64,000 nt of DNA from Spongilla lacustris (taxonomy: Eukaryota; Porifera; Demospongiae; Spongillida; Spongillidae). Numbering within the stretch: position 1 is the stretch's first letter; every line of letters starts with the position of its first letter. The stretch covers positions 3,765,882 to 3,829,881 of the forward strand of contig OX442420.1 of the NCBI GenBank assembly GCA_949361645.1, given 5' to 3'. The notes under the pieces were generated by a model. It had not been told where the DNA came from, ran no database searches, and was given only the letters and a program-made list of their open reading frames with translations. The translations under genes were made by a program, and so were the position numbers. Of this stretch, positions 11,245 to 21,644 are shown in pieces.

Positions 11245-12246
11245 TCAACGTGGCGTGGTCTGACAACTCCCGCCGATGGTGTTCGTTAGTTTCGCCAATT
11301 GCACCCCCGGCATTCGGATGTATAACATAAAGGCATCACTGTTCCAGCGTCCAAGCGTCCGAATCGTTGCCTCCTCTAGGCCTGCCATTGCTGCAGCTGT
11401 GGCTGCACCAATCCTGAAACTGTGACCAGCATACTGCGATTGGTCGACACCTACTGCGGATAGTGCTCTTTTTACTGAATTCCGTTACGTAACGAACCTT
11501 GCACAGTGGTTTGCCCTGCCGGTCGCAGAAAAACTGGCCAGGGATGGTTCCTCTCTTTGTCATGTAGGCAAGTACTGCCGTTACTGGGCAGAGAAGATTA
11601 TTGGTGCGCCCAACAAAGACATAAGCGCCACGGCCCATCTGGTCACATTTAGATACGCGAAGGAACACTCTAATCGTAGTTGGGATCGGTGAACTATCAA
11701 TTGCCACATCCCCCCACGACAATCGAGCTTGGGTAGACTCTTCTTCACTCGAGGCGCTGGCTATTAGCAACTCTCCCAGCCTGAAGAAGCCAAACAAAAG
11801 CACAACGCCGCTACCGCCCACAGCAAATACTTGTCGTCATCCGTACGCTGATCCCAGTGCTGACGAAGTTTCTCCAGGATGGCCGTGGTGATTGGGAGTC
11901 TTATACGCTTTTTGGCCGTCTGGTCGCATCCCTGCAACCTACGTATACCAGCCTGCACCTGTTTAAGCATTGGCATCGAGGACTGGTCCCTAGCTAGGTC
12001 AGGCAGCCCTAACGATATCTGCATGCTACGTACCGCGGTTAGGTAAGTTTTGATTGTCGTGTCGCAAAGCTTTCTCTCAGCTAGCCAAGCCGAAAAACAG
12101 CAAAGGAGCTTTTCTGATACAGGGAATGGGCAATGCACTGAGTGGATTTCGCAAAAATGGAGAAAACGCTGTGCTCCTGAGCTATATGTACGTTGCGTGG
12201 TGATAGCTAAGCCGCTCTGAAAGTATTTTCGAACAGATTGCTCCAC
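11245..12246 (-). pseudogene. Tyrosine recombinase (YR) of the DIRS-like element
   Basis: The N-terminal SAM-like part (TTQRTYSSGAQRFLHFCE to ILEKLRQHW) is open from 12,246. A frameshift near 11,800 moves into FGFFRLGELL, whose Arg is the first catalytic residue of the family. A second frameshift near 11,475 leads into YAGHSFRIGAAT (the H-x-x-R box) and LGRWNSDAFMLYIR, whose final Tyr is the catalytic position. The stop is at 11,245. All core residues can therefore be seen, but in three frames, so the gene is inactivated by recent indels. Confidence 0.9.
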
Positions 12247-12858
12247 CTTGGCGAGAGGAAGTCCAGTTCCTGTGACACTAGCAGCTCCAGCAGAGTTGGA
12301 GGGACTGGGGACGGCAGTGGGTGTGCCTCGGTTACCTTAGCAAAAAAGGAAGGTAAGCAATTTCGCGACAGATCGTCAGCACAGTCATTCTGGTGACCAG
12401 GGATGTGCACACATCTCAACTGGAAATCACACCTGGCCTCAAGGCAACGCAACAAGTGCATTACTGATGTGTTGCTGTCGGCACGAGCGGAATTGAACCG
12501 CTGACACAGCTACCACGTTGTCACAATAGCAAGTGACGACCGAGCCCTTCCAGCACGGGCCCCACATAGCAGCGGCCAGAATAACGGGTATTAGCTCTTT
12601 GACTGCAATAGGGATGGCACCCATTCTACCGTCCCACTTCACCTGGAACCACTTTGGTCCACACCAAGCCCCGCAGCCCCATGAACCAGAGGCGTCAGTG
12701 GAAAACTGTGCGCCCCGGCCTTGCTCGGGCTGTTGAATGAGACCGACACCATTCCAGGAGGCTACAAACAGCCGCCACCATGCCAGATCTGACCTGAAAT
12801 AGCGATTCAGCCGTATGCAGTGGTGGGGCTGCCGTGGCGTGGACAGGAGAACTATCAT
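12207..12858 (-). pseudogene. RNase H domain of the DIRS-like element
   Basis: Contains FSTDASGSWGCGAWC (first Asp), an AVKELIPVILAA helix (Glu), TCYCDNVVAV (second Asp), and in another frame LRCVHIPGHQNDCADDLSRN (closing His/Asp region). A one-base shift separates it from the RT frame near 12,860, and another splits the domain near 12,470. The last part overlaps the start of the recombinase ORF by 40 bases. Confidence 0.88.
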
Positions 12859-12862
12859 TCTC

Positions 12863-13897
12863 CTAGAGGAACGATCGACCAGGCCTCACAACCTTACACG
12901 CATGGTTAAGGAGGCCAATTAGGGACTGCAGCTCTCTCTGGACGCACACTTTCCTGTCTCCCCAGCTGTGCAGTGTGGACAGAAGTCGTTGCAGCTTGTC
13001 CGCAGGGAGGCGCAGTGTGCCTGACACGGAGTCGATCTCGATACCTAGAAAGGTGATGCAGGTAGCTGGACCAGCACATTTATCGGCTGCAAGGGGAACG
13101 CCCAACTCAGTACAAACCAACTTCAAGGCTGCCAGATCGTCCACGCATTGGGTGGATCCTGCACAGCCTAATATGATAAAATCGTCCAGATAATGGTATG
13201 TATAGTTTATCCCTTTGCGCTGCAATATCCACTCAAGTCCATCTGCAACCGCGTTGAAAATTTTGGGAGTTGACCGTAACCCAAACGGCAGCATAGCGTC
13301 ACAAAGAACCTCTCCATTCCACTCGATACCAAGTAGGAGCCTGTCCTGTGGATGGACTGGGAGCAACCGATAAGCCGCCTCGATATCGATTTTCGCCATC
13401 ATCGCGCCTGTACCAAGGAGTGACAAAGTGCGAGCCACTGTCTCTACTGACATCAGGTACGTAAGCGAGCAGAGTACAGGGTCGATGCCGTCGTTGACGC
13501 TACCATTGGGTGGGAATGATAGATCTGTAATGACTCGCCATCTGCCCTGGGTATGTCCTTTAGGAACCACACCACACCGATTCACTTGTATCCGGCTGTC
13601 ATTGAACGGACCCATGATGCGACCCAGGGAGCGCTCCTTATCGAGGAACTTGGTGATGACTTCGGAATGGAGAGAGGCCGATGGCATATTTGCGCGGACT
13701 GACTTCGTTGGCTGACTGCGGTCAAAACCTATATGGAAGCCGTGGGATAGCCCGTTGCACACGTATTGAGCAAAATCTTTGTCGGGATGTTCCGACAGTG
13801 CCGTTCTCCATGCTGGTGTGTGCAGTGGGGTGACAACGCTGTTGAGCCCCGCTGGAAGAGCGAGCTCAGTGCTATTTGCTCTAGCCTCTAACTCCAC
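12863..13897 (-). CDS. Reverse transcriptase of the DIRS-like element
   Basis: An open frame of 344 codons copies RNA into DNA in the family. Visible RT blocks: WRVITDLSFPPN, AKIDIEAAYRLLPVHP (first catalytic Asp), LPFGLRSTPKIFNAVADGLE, and YHYLDDFIILG (the YxDD box), followed by FLGIEIDS and the LNHACKVVRPGRSFL end that precedes RNase H in DIRS elements. The frame remains open upstream of 13,897 for some 17 more codons and has no obvious ATG, so it was probably spliced or read as part of a polyprotein. The downstream stop results from a one-base shift before RNase H. Confidence 0.92.
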   Translation of the reverse strand: MELEARANSTELALPAGLNSVVTPLHTPAWRTALSEHPDKDFAQYVCNGLSHGFHIGFDRSQPTKSVRANMPSASLHSEVITKFLDKERSLGRIMGPFNDSRIQVNRCGVVPKGHTQGRWRVITDLSFPPNGSVNDGIDPVLCSLTYLMSVETVARTLSLLGTGAMMAKIDIEAAYRLLPVHPQDRLLLGIEWNGEVLCDAMLPFGLRSTPKIFNAVADGLEWILQRKGINYTYHYLDDFIILGCAGSTQCVDDLAALKLVCTELGVPLAADKCAGPATCITFLGIEIDSVSGTLRLPADKLQRLLSTLHSWGDRKVCVQRELQSLIGLLNHACKVVRPGRSFL

Positions 13898-14201
13898 AAG
13901 GTCCTTCGTATAGATGTATGGGTGTTGCCCTACCGTTTCTACATAATTATATGATCGAAAATAATAAACACATCAATTGATTAACTTCAAACAGAGATAT
14001 AATTATCGGCTGTATCGGCATGCAGCATGTATCTCTCTCTAGCTCTCCCCATTTATGTGGAAGGTCACGCCACTGTGGCCGGCGGAGCAGCTACTTAGTT
14101 GAGGTGTGCGTCACTACATGCATGCGTACACAATTGTATTGAAATTTCGATGGCTTCATCATTTGCATGCACGAAATGGCAACTGTTAATTACAAAACAC
14201 G

Positions 14202-14930
14202 TTAGTATCGACCCCGCCCACGAACTGGAGAGCGGGATCTGCCGGATTGACCCAGCCTGGGGCATTCTGCTGCCGGATGTGGTTGGTCACATATTAGGCA
14301 CGCATGGCGGTACTTGCATCGCCGCACGAAGCAGCGATTCTCATTGAACTTTCTGCAGGCCTCAATGGCCCCGGCCGGTTGGGGTAGAGCTGGTCTCTGG
14401 GCCTGCGTCTGGTACTGCCACTGGGGGCAGAACACTGCCATGTCGGGGCATGCCTCACTGCTGTGGTGCTCGCTAAGGCAGTGTGAGCATCTGTGTATAA
14501 TGCGAGCATGACCCACAAACACCTCGTTGTATAGGGTCGCGTCCTCCACAGCCCACAGCAGTCTATGATGAGGATTTAGCTGCGCCAATGCCTGGCGGCG
14601 GTACATCCTGTCATACGCCACCCATCCTGTACCCTCAAAATTCCTGGCCGACCTCATCACCCTTCGCATATATGCGAACAAGTCTGGGGCCGACGCGGGA
14701 TATTTCCGGGCCAACACGGAGGCCATGAGAGTGTAGCACTCCGACCATATCGATATGTCCCCGATCACCGCCCTGCGAGTGACCGGTTTGAGTTGTCCAT
14801 CTGCGGTATGCTGCTCTGAGCCCCATGACTCAGGAAGAAGTTCTGTCATCTCGACAAACTGAAGCCCTTCAATTCTAGCGACCAACTTTACTGCACGGAT
14901 GTTTCGGATTGGAAACTAAGGTCCTAAAAA
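14202..14930 (-). CDS. Gag-like zinc-knuckle ORF of the DIRS-like element
   Basis: An open frame reading VKLVARIEGLQFVEMTELLP, a helical capsid-like part (LWAVEDATLYNEVFVGHARI), then CSHCLSEHHSSEAC and CRKFNENRCFVRRCKYRHAC plus CDQPHPAAEC, which are Cys/His nucleic-acid-binding knuckles typical of DIRS Gag proteins. It ends in an Arg/Ser/Gly tail. The frame starts after an acceptor-like TTTTTAG near 14,925 rather than at an ATG, suggesting a spliced N-terminus (see 17,122-18,368). The gap to the RT frame (13,900-14,200) has no coding signal. Confidence 0.85.
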
Positions 14931-14941
14931 GAATATACGGT

Positions 14942-15830
14942 ATCGCTCATTCAAAGCAATGTTTAATGAGCTCATTATCGCTACCGTTTTGTGATATACG
15001 TTTCGAAAACAGTTTCTTGCTCAATACAACTCTCTTGTCATATCTAAAGGTGGCACCCACATAATCTATCACTTTCCTAACAGAGCATATATTTGCGCAC
15101 CAGTTTTCTAACGCAAGATGGCAATACGCATGCTCGTTTTGATAGTTATGTGCGCACCATTTAGAAACCTACTACCAAAGTTTGACATACAGCGGGCAAG
15201 GCGCGCAAAACCAAAAGGTCAGACATACTAAATAGTAAAGAGAAGAGTTAAGTCCACAAGTCTATCTGATTGGCAATGTGAGAACGATAATTTTACGCGT
15301 ACAGTAGCTGCTGCATATTTATCCACTGCCGGCAGGATTTGCGGAAGGCGGGTGATAAATCATCGTGGTAAATGTACGCACACAGCTTACAAGTGCAAGG
15401 TACTTGCTGGAAGTCTGCAGCAAGCACTTGCAATAAATGTAAACGAACCCTGAATGCGTTTGCAAACCCTGCAAGATGACTATAGATGTCCCTAAAAAGC
15501 CCATTGTCCCTTTTCAGTGGTATGCTCACAAAGCTGAAGGATGCATAGTAAGAAATAAGGTTCAAATATATTATTATGCATGTTGAAATATTAAATCACA
15601 TATGTCAAAAAACCATGCAGCAAAGGGGGGGGGGGGGGGGAGAATGAAGTCCATTTGTCTGGCCAAGCACACCGATCAAACATATTCAGGTCATTGCACC
15701 AGCTACTGTAACCGATCCTGGTCATCCCAGGCCACCAGTAGCACCACACACCCTGAATGCGCTTGCAAACCCTGCAAGATGACTATAAACAGGGTCATCT
15801 GGCTTTCTTCAGGCCAGCTTCTGATTCAAT
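14942..15830. other. Spacer inside the retroelement locus, no clear gene
   Basis: AT-rich DNA. A 42-base segment (AACCCTGAATGCG...GATGACTATA) at about 15,446-15,487 recurs at about 15,750-15,790, and a G run lies at 15,626-15,640. A small minus frame (15,293-15,565) has no splice support. Confidence 0.4.
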
Positions 15831-15837
15831 AATATTA

Positions 15838-16000
15838 CTTGATATCTTGGTCCACTGTGGCAGGGAGGTCATAATGCACCAGTTCACCTACGAGAACTGA
15901 AGTATATATGGTGTGGTCTCCAACAGTCCCCCTGATGAGTGCATAGTCAAAGTCCCTACAGGAGGCAGAGTTAAGTGCAATAGCCAATGACATTGAGGCA
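15838..16000 (-). CDS. Candidate terminal exon, unknown gene
   Basis: On the minus strand the peptide RDFDYALIRGTVGDHTIYTS continues to VDQDIK and a TAA, with codon use richer in C/G at third positions than the surroundings. The 5' limit is uncertain. It lies within the 2.2-kb stretch separating two Gag parts of the DIRS-like element, so it could be another inserted fragment. I do not recognise the family. Confidence 0.3.
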
Positions 16001-16149
16001 CATGCCCAATTCACCAGCCACAACTGTGTGTGCAGAGACACTCAATGTGCGTTGCCAAGAAATGCATAAAAAATTAGGAATGTCATTGTTGGTGGTGAAC
16101 CTTCTGCACTTCTACGTAAGGAGGCAAGCTCCATTCTTAGTAGAGAGGG

Positions 16150-16640
16150 GAAAATGGCTCAGATAAAGGAAGCTGGCATAGTGGACAGAAGGCTTGCTCA
16201 TTAAGGCTGCTGTTTCTATAACACGGAGCAAAATGCAGAGAGAAATTCCATCCATCCTAAGTGATGTGATGGCCACTGCAACCATGTTCAGAAATATACT
16301 GGCACAATTTGGCCATTGCCATGAACTGTATGATGGTAGCTACATCAATGAGTACAATGCCAGTCAACTCAGTAGGTAAAATACATCAGTTCAATGAGTT
16401 TTTTTAAATTTGCTTACAATAGCTACTGCCACACCCAGCTTTAGGGAAAGTTTCAGGAAAGCATTTCCTCCAATCAAAATACACCTCCTGGGAAGACCAT
16501 ACATTACCGGCAATGGGCCAACAGAATGCATGTCGGGTTTGGTCTACTTGGAGAGTACCGAATCTATACATGCAAAGGTCAATTCCCTGTTCTCCCGATA
16601 CAACACCATGCATGACAAGGTTGTTCAAAGACAACTGTGC
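16150..16640 (+). pseudogene. Candidate exon pair of an unrecognised gene
   Basis: A plus frame (SREGKMAQIKEAGIVDRRLA) shifts by one base near 16,195 into KAAVSITRSKMQREIPSILS, ending at an AG|GTAAAA donor (16,375). An in-phase acceptor near 16,437 continues SFRESFRKAFPPIKIHLLG to KVNSLFSRYNTMHDKVVQRQ. An overlapping minus-strand frame (16,404-16,802) is also open. The plus reading is preferred because splice phases fit, but confidence is low. Confidence 0.3.
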
Positions 16641-17121
16641 ATAGTCAAGCACCTCACATACCACCACCAAAAAACAGAAAGCAGTTGTTTCGTTCCCCTC
16701 GTACATGTGATACTCGTACACGGCATGAATATACGCGCGTAAAAGTGCCATTGTTTGTTGACACACAACTTCCCCAGAATTATCGTTCTCGATTTCAGAC
16801 AAGACGAGAAGGGTTCGTTAAGGACTTAACTTTACCTGGCAAGTCGGCTTTTTGGCCTTTTTTGCGCCGTTTGGCGAATATACTGCACCTGCTGCGACAT
16901 ATCAGTTTCAAGCGGTCCGCTTTCGAGTCCCAGGGCATAAAGCAGAAATGTACACCAAGCACGTGATTGCTACAGTGCAAAGAGCAAAGGTCAATGGCGT
17001 ATGTTCTGCTATAAACAAGTTTTTTTTACTTGTTGGTACCTTGAACAGCTGCAAATTCCAACGGGCATTACGTTGTCGGGGTGGTTGCTATGGGATGACG
17101 CAAGTACATTTCAATATTACT

Positions 17122-17355
17122 TTATTGAACTTTGTTTCCCACATTTCTACGAGCGCAAACATCCGTGACTGGTAGGCGTGCCACCGGGTTATTGGCTGGT
17201 GAACACAGCATTGCTGGGATAGAGCCGACAGCAGTCATGGATACAGCTGCCAAGGTACTGCCGCTGGCCTGACCATCCCCATCGCCCACCGTAAACGTTG
17301 GGATCCCATCTGTTATAGTGGCTGGCAACGTACCCAGTTGGGAACCTAGGAGAAT
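17122..17355 (-). pseudogene. Probable Gag linker exon of the DIRS-like element
   Basis: A GC-rich minus frame reading LGTLPATITDGIPTFTVGDG continues with GQASGSTLAAVS. A low-complexity Gly/Asp/Ser linker like this follows the N-terminal exon of Gag in related invertebrate DIRS elements, from memory of the family. It is preceded by an acceptor-like CTCCTAG. The phase does not match the exon at 18,243-18,368 by one base, so either it is damaged or the junction differs. Confidence 0.4.
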
Positions 17356-17574
17356 TAACCCGCCCACCAATATCTAATTACTGTAGATATTTTTAACACA
17401 TCACCCACGCCCTAACATCTATATGCACCGCCTCTTATTGAATTAATACGCCATACATGTACAAATAAACGCTCAACAGCACACTTAATCATGTTCCTAC
17501 ATGAAGGTACTGCTGGTCACCTCTGTAACGTCCATACTAGGGACTGCTGGTCGACTTGCCAGTATCAACATGAG

Positions 17575-18165
17575 CGACCGCTGGTCAACTTGCTTACGAG
17601 AGACCGCTGGTCAACTTGCTTACGAGAGACCGCTGGTCAACTTGCTTACGAGAGACCGCTGGTCAACTTGCTTACGAGAAACCGCTGGTCAACTTGCTTA
17701 CGAGAGACCGCTGGTCAACTTGCTTACGAGAGACCGCTGGTCAACTTGCTTACGAGAGACCGCTGGTCAACTTGCTTACGAGGGACCGCTGGGACAACTT
17801 ACTTACGAGAGACCGCTGGTCAACTTGCTTACGAGAGACCGCTGGTCAACTTGCTTACGAGAGACCGCTGGGACAACTTTCTTACGAGATACCGCTAGCC
17901 ATCTTGCTTACGAGCGACCGCTGGTCAACTTGCTTACGAGGGACCGCTGGTCAACTTGTTCACGAGATATCCACTGGTCAACTTGCTAACGAGAGACTTG
18001 CTTACGAGAGACCGCTGGTAACTCCCTTACGAGGGACCGCTGGTCAACTTGCTCACGAGAGACCGCTGGTCAACTTGCTTACAAGAGACCGCTGGTTAAC
18101 TCCCTTACGAGGGACCGCTGGTCAACTTGCTAACGAGAGACCGCTGGTTGACCTGCTGCCGTTTA
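17575..18165 (+). repeat. 26-bp minisatellite, about 22 copies
   Basis: The unit CGAGAGACCGCTGGTCAACT + TGCTTA is repeated with point variants (GGGACAACTT, TAACTCCC forms). All three plus frames are open through it because the unit has few stops, producing artefactual ORFs. It sits between two presumed Gag exons, that is, in an intron or insertion of the DIRS-like element. Confidence 0.95.
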
Positions 18166-18242
18166 CACACGATGGACCATGTAGGGGGACTCTTGCGAGT
18201 TAGACCAACTTGTCCGCGCTAAATGAAAGGAAGGTTAGTTGG

Positions 18243-18368
18243 ACTTACCATCCAACGTGGGTTCTACATGCATGTGATGGACCCTTTGATAGCCCTCCGA
18301 CGAAGGAGGCCAACCACTGCTGTTGCTCCTTGCTAAACCATTGAGAACCCGCGGCTTCGAGCTCCTCC
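18243..18368 (-). pseudogene. Probable first Gag exon of the DIRS-like element
   Basis: An ATG (rc of 18,366-18,368) opens MEELEAAGSQWFSKEQQQWL, continuing to THVGW and a TG|GTAAGT donor. Acidic start plus FSKEQQQWLASF resembles the N-terminus of DIRS Gag ORFs. If correct the element extends from about 18.4 kb to 11.2 kb, but the intervening 3 kb contains a minisatellite and unrelated frames. Confidence 0.4.
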
Positions 18369-18507
18369 ATCCTTCAGTTCAGGTAAGTGTCAGTTCGCAA
18401 ACTTCGCACGAGGCAATGATGACTGCACGCGCATGCGCATGCACCTACATTAGGGGAGGAGGCAGGAGCTATACTCGCAATATTAACCGCGTTTAACTTC
18501 ATTAAAC

Positions 18508-19346
18508 CATAGATATTAAAGTAAGGGGATTGGAAACGCATCACGTGAGCGCATGATTGTACACGTACACGCCTCGACACGGTTATTATTACCCTTAAAC
18601 CAACAAAGACTTGCTGCTACTGTGTGATTTGTTTTCGTCCTAAAACGTAATATTACATCTTCCTACGTGTCTGTAAGCCATTCTTTAACTGGCACGGCTC
18701 TTTGCTCTTATTGTTTGCTTGCTGAACGCGATTATCAAGTACCTTACGCGACTCGGTTACGGACTGTACCTTTTATTTTTGACCAGTTCATCCCAGCGCG
18801 ATTCTGTTACTACTACGTCGTTGGTAGGTCATATCTGTATGCCTTTCCTTAATTTTGTGTACGGAGGACTGTTCTTTTGTTCGCAACCTCCATTCTAGTA
18901 CGTAAAAAGCGTAAATGGAGTTACTTTGGCACTGTACCTTTTTCTACGATTCTACAGGTGCTGGCGCGCCAAACGTTGCATATTTTAGATGTGCACAGTG
19001 TGCTACGTGCCTATTGGTTGTCATTTTCCCATTTATCTTATCGCCTTAGGAGAGGTAACGAAGCTAAGGAGAGAAGCATTTATCGATTTTTGATTATTTT
19101 TAAGCAATGGGTATAAGACATTACGAGTGTGTAGAAGAAAGTATGACTGGAAAACAAAGGCTTTGCTTGTCCCTACACCACTCGCAAAGATGTGAACCTG
19201 TGATCCTGACGTCTCGGTCTCTATAGTCTTGGCATAAAACAGCTGCTGCGTACGATATGAATTTCTAATTGTAGGCGTAACACGGACTGTATGTGACTAA
19301 TTAGATTCATTGATCCGTTTCCAATCCCCTTACTTTAATATCTATG
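18508..19346. mobile_element. 839-bp DNA transposon with 31-bp TIRs and 7-bp target duplication
   Basis: Perfect 31-base terminal inverted repeats (18,508-18,538 and 19,316-19,346) begin CATAGATATTAAAGTAAGGG. ATTAAAC flanks both sides (18,501-18,507 and 19,347-19,353). The interior has no recognisable transposase, so it is non-autonomous. A 31-bp TIR beginning CA with a 7-8 bp duplication is reminiscent of P-superfamily elements; that assignment is inference. Confidence 0.88.
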
Positions 19347-19390
19347 ATTAAACTTCATACAATGGTTGTGGTTTATCCAACATAACAGGG

Positions 19391-20100
19391 AGGCCTCACA
19401 CAAATACACTCACACAAACACACCACATAGTACAAGTAGTCCATATAAATCCAATACAGGTTTTAGTTCTGTTTGTGTGTGCTTAAAGGTTAGGTTTGCA
19501 GCTACATGTATGCAAAGCTAATCTAAACACACACATGCACACAAACACACACACACATACACACACAAGCCCATAAGTGGAATCCAACATACATGTACAT
19601 GTAGCTGCAAGACTAACCCTTAGGCACATGCGCACGTGTACACACACATATATGTATACATACAAACACACCAGACGGTACAAGCCCCTCCCTCACAAGT
19701 AGTAGTAGTCCTTAGAACTACAACCTACATGCACATGTACATGTATCTGCCATAGGTTCACTCCACTGTAGTGTCTACATGTAGTAGTGTCCACTCAAAC
19801 ATGTACATGTACACTTAGCTGGTTTACTGCATAGCTTGCATTGCTATCAGCCAATCAAAGTGTACAAGATGATTTGGCATTTTATCTAAGACAATGGTTG
19901 TGTACACATTGGACTGCCAGTGTACATGTATGTACAGGGATATGGTTCTAGAAGGCCAACAGTAACACTCACACAAATACACTCACACAAACACACCAGA
20001 TAGTACAAGTAGTCCATATAAATCCAATACACATGCACATGTAGCTGCAAACCTAACCTTTAAGCACACAAACAGAACTAAAACCACAGCATCAAATGCC
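19391..20100. repeat. Short duplications, direct and inverted, in CA-rich DNA
   Basis: A 60-base segment (CACACAAATACACTCACACA...TAAATCCAATACA) at 19,397-19,457 recurs at 19,974-20,031. The adjacent GTTAGGTTTGCAGCTACATG piece at 19,489 is inverted relative to about 20,035-20,062. The block 19,578-19,760 is the paralogue of 9,925-10,069 plus 10,826-10,860. Confidence 0.7.
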
Positions 20101-20164
20101 AAACCTCAGAAACCCACATGCAAAGCTAATCTAAACACACACACCCACACAAACACACAAACAT

Positions 20165-20185
20165 AGACACACACACACACACACA

Positions 20186-20247
<62 letters not shown>
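20165..20247. repeat. (CA)n microsatellite
   Basis: About 80 bases of nearly pure CA repeat with one TA interruption. Confidence 0.97.
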
Positions 20248-20253
<6 letters not shown>

Positions 20254-20407
20254 TCTCCCTCACCTTAGAAATCCAACCTACATGCACAGGTATCTGCCAT
20301 ACGTTCCCTCCACTGCTGCAAAATGGCTGTGTAATGTGATAGCTAACATATACTCATTACATTTGAGGTAAAAATTGTCTGGTACCCAGTCCCATTTCAC
20401 TGTCCAG

Positions 20408-20645
20408 GCTGACCTTCTGCTAGGGATGGGCTCCTCCCTCAAGGTACGGCCAGTGTCCCTTATACCATGTCATCGTCTGATCATTCTTTGGTTCAATGGG
20501 GGGCGTGGCAGGTGTGCTCCCTCACGATGTCCCTCAAGTGCTTATCAACCGCGAGCATCTAGGTCACATGACCTTCGATGTGGAGTTATTAGGCTACAGT
20601 GATGATATCGTCAGCAAACTGTGTCGTCGCCTAGGAGCAGGCTGA
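20408..20645 (+). pseudogene. SIRT1-like sirtuin, last two exons only
   Basis: Sirtuins are NAD+-dependent protein deacylases. Exon 20,408-20,468 reads ADLLLGMGSSLKVRPVSLIP, the conserved GSSLxVRPV block that binds NAD. A 43-base GT-AG intron joins in phase to 20,512-20,645: LPHDVPQVLINREHLGHMTF, then FDVELLGYSDDIVSKLC and a TGA. The order and motifs match the end of the SIRT1 catalytic core. The catalytic His and zinc-binding exons are not visible upstream, where there is only microsatellite and transposon DNA, so this is likely a gene fragment. It lacks the C-terminal extension of SIRT1 proteins. Distant upstream exons cannot be excluded. Confidence 0.75.
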
Positions 20646-20884
20646 CGATCTGATGTTGCTGGGTAATCAACTGAGCAGGGGGCAGGTCACTGGGTGTGGC
20701 TTAAGTCCATTAGGTGGGTTCATGGGTCTCCTTTCCAGTGGTGACATGCCCAAAAGCAGGTTTCCATCTATTTCCTGGAGCCATTGTTTGTTCCAAGGAT
20801 TTTGACACAGAAACAAATGAAAGTGAACCTAAGGAGGGACTATAAATAATATATTTTAAATGATTTTATATTGTTCATATATGG

Positions 20885-20912
20885 GATGGGAGGGAGGGAG
20901 GGAGGGAGGAAT
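20885..20912. repeat. (GGGA)n microsatellite
   Basis: Short GGGAGGGA run. Confidence 0.95.
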
Positions 20913-20919
20913 TTTATAC

Positions 20920-21500
20920 ACGACAACAATGGGAAACGCGTAATTTCATGTCTACAAGTTCTGTCAGAGGGTATGTGATCTGTATAAAATATACAATGCA
21001 AGGGTGGAAAACGAGAGTCTCAAACAAAATACGCCTGTGCTGCCATTTCAATAGAGTTCTTGACATGCTTTGCAATAGATATACGCAATGACACTGTTTG
21101 ATTTCCTGAATGTGCAGATGCAAAGTACAAGATTAGAAGCAGCAGTAAAGAAAATTGCATACACTGCAGGTGTATGGTTAAGCCAAACAACAGGCTACAA
21201 CATCACAAGTATTGATCCATTCACAACATGCTGATACATGATGGCTTTTATTGCAGCAGATTCCATACAAGTTGTCTAGGCTATGTTTTCCTGGCATGAG
21301 GACAGTAAAGATGCGCTTACACTCAAACACCATGTCAGTTAATGGGTGGGCATATACAATCATGAATACAGGCTTTGGGCTGATGTGCATGGGAACAGTT
21401 ACAGGGCACACAACCATTTCAATCAGTTGTACAGGACATATGCAGTAGTATGGCTGTTGGCTAACAAAGTACAGAGACATTGTGCAAGAGCACTACCAGT
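20920..21500. other. Intergenic, no supported gene
   Basis: Overlapping small ORFs on both strands. One possible plus exon (21,118-21,168, MQSTRLEAAVKKIAYTA, with acceptor and donor) is too short to call. Confidence 0.35.
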
Positions 21501-21503
21501 TGG

Positions 21504-21541
21504 GCGTAGCCCGACTCGAAGGTCGGGCTAGCTACGCCCCA
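21504..21541. repeat. GC-rich hairpin
   Basis: GGGCGTAGCCCGAC pairs with GTCGGGCTAGCTACGCCC around TCGAAG, with a four-base bulge. Isolated structure in AT-rich DNA. Confidence 0.75.
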
Positions 21542-21644
21542 CTAGAACAGTGTGTTTTGTCCCAGACTGAAGTCTTAGAGGCCAGAAAAGCTAAGCCGAA
21601 AACGATAACGCAAAGAAAAGTGTGATTTTTGTTTTCCACGTATA

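Larger units (their letters stand above)
11245..14940 (-). mobile_element. DIRS-like tyrosine-recombinase retrotransposon (decayed 3' part)
   Basis: In minus-strand order this carries a Cys/His-rich Gag, a YLDD reverse transcriptase, RNase H and a tyrosine recombinase, which is the DIRS-order architecture. DIRS elements integrate circular cDNA by site-specific recombination, so they lack a DDE integrase and target duplications. At least four frameshifts interrupt RNase H and the recombinase, so this copy is dead, although the RT frame is intact. The likely N-terminal Gag exons lie further upstream at 17,122-17,355 and 18,243-18,368. Third-position GC richness sets it off from its AT-rich surroundings. 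Confidence 0.93.

Noticed and set aside
17575..18165. CRISPR-like regular repeat
   Set aside because: Repeats of 26 bases are contiguous with no unique spacers and the context is eukaryotic; it is a minisatellite.
17491..18203. ORFs with NLLTRDRW-type repeats
   Set aside because: All three plus frames are open through the 26-bp minisatellite, so there is no evidence for a protein.
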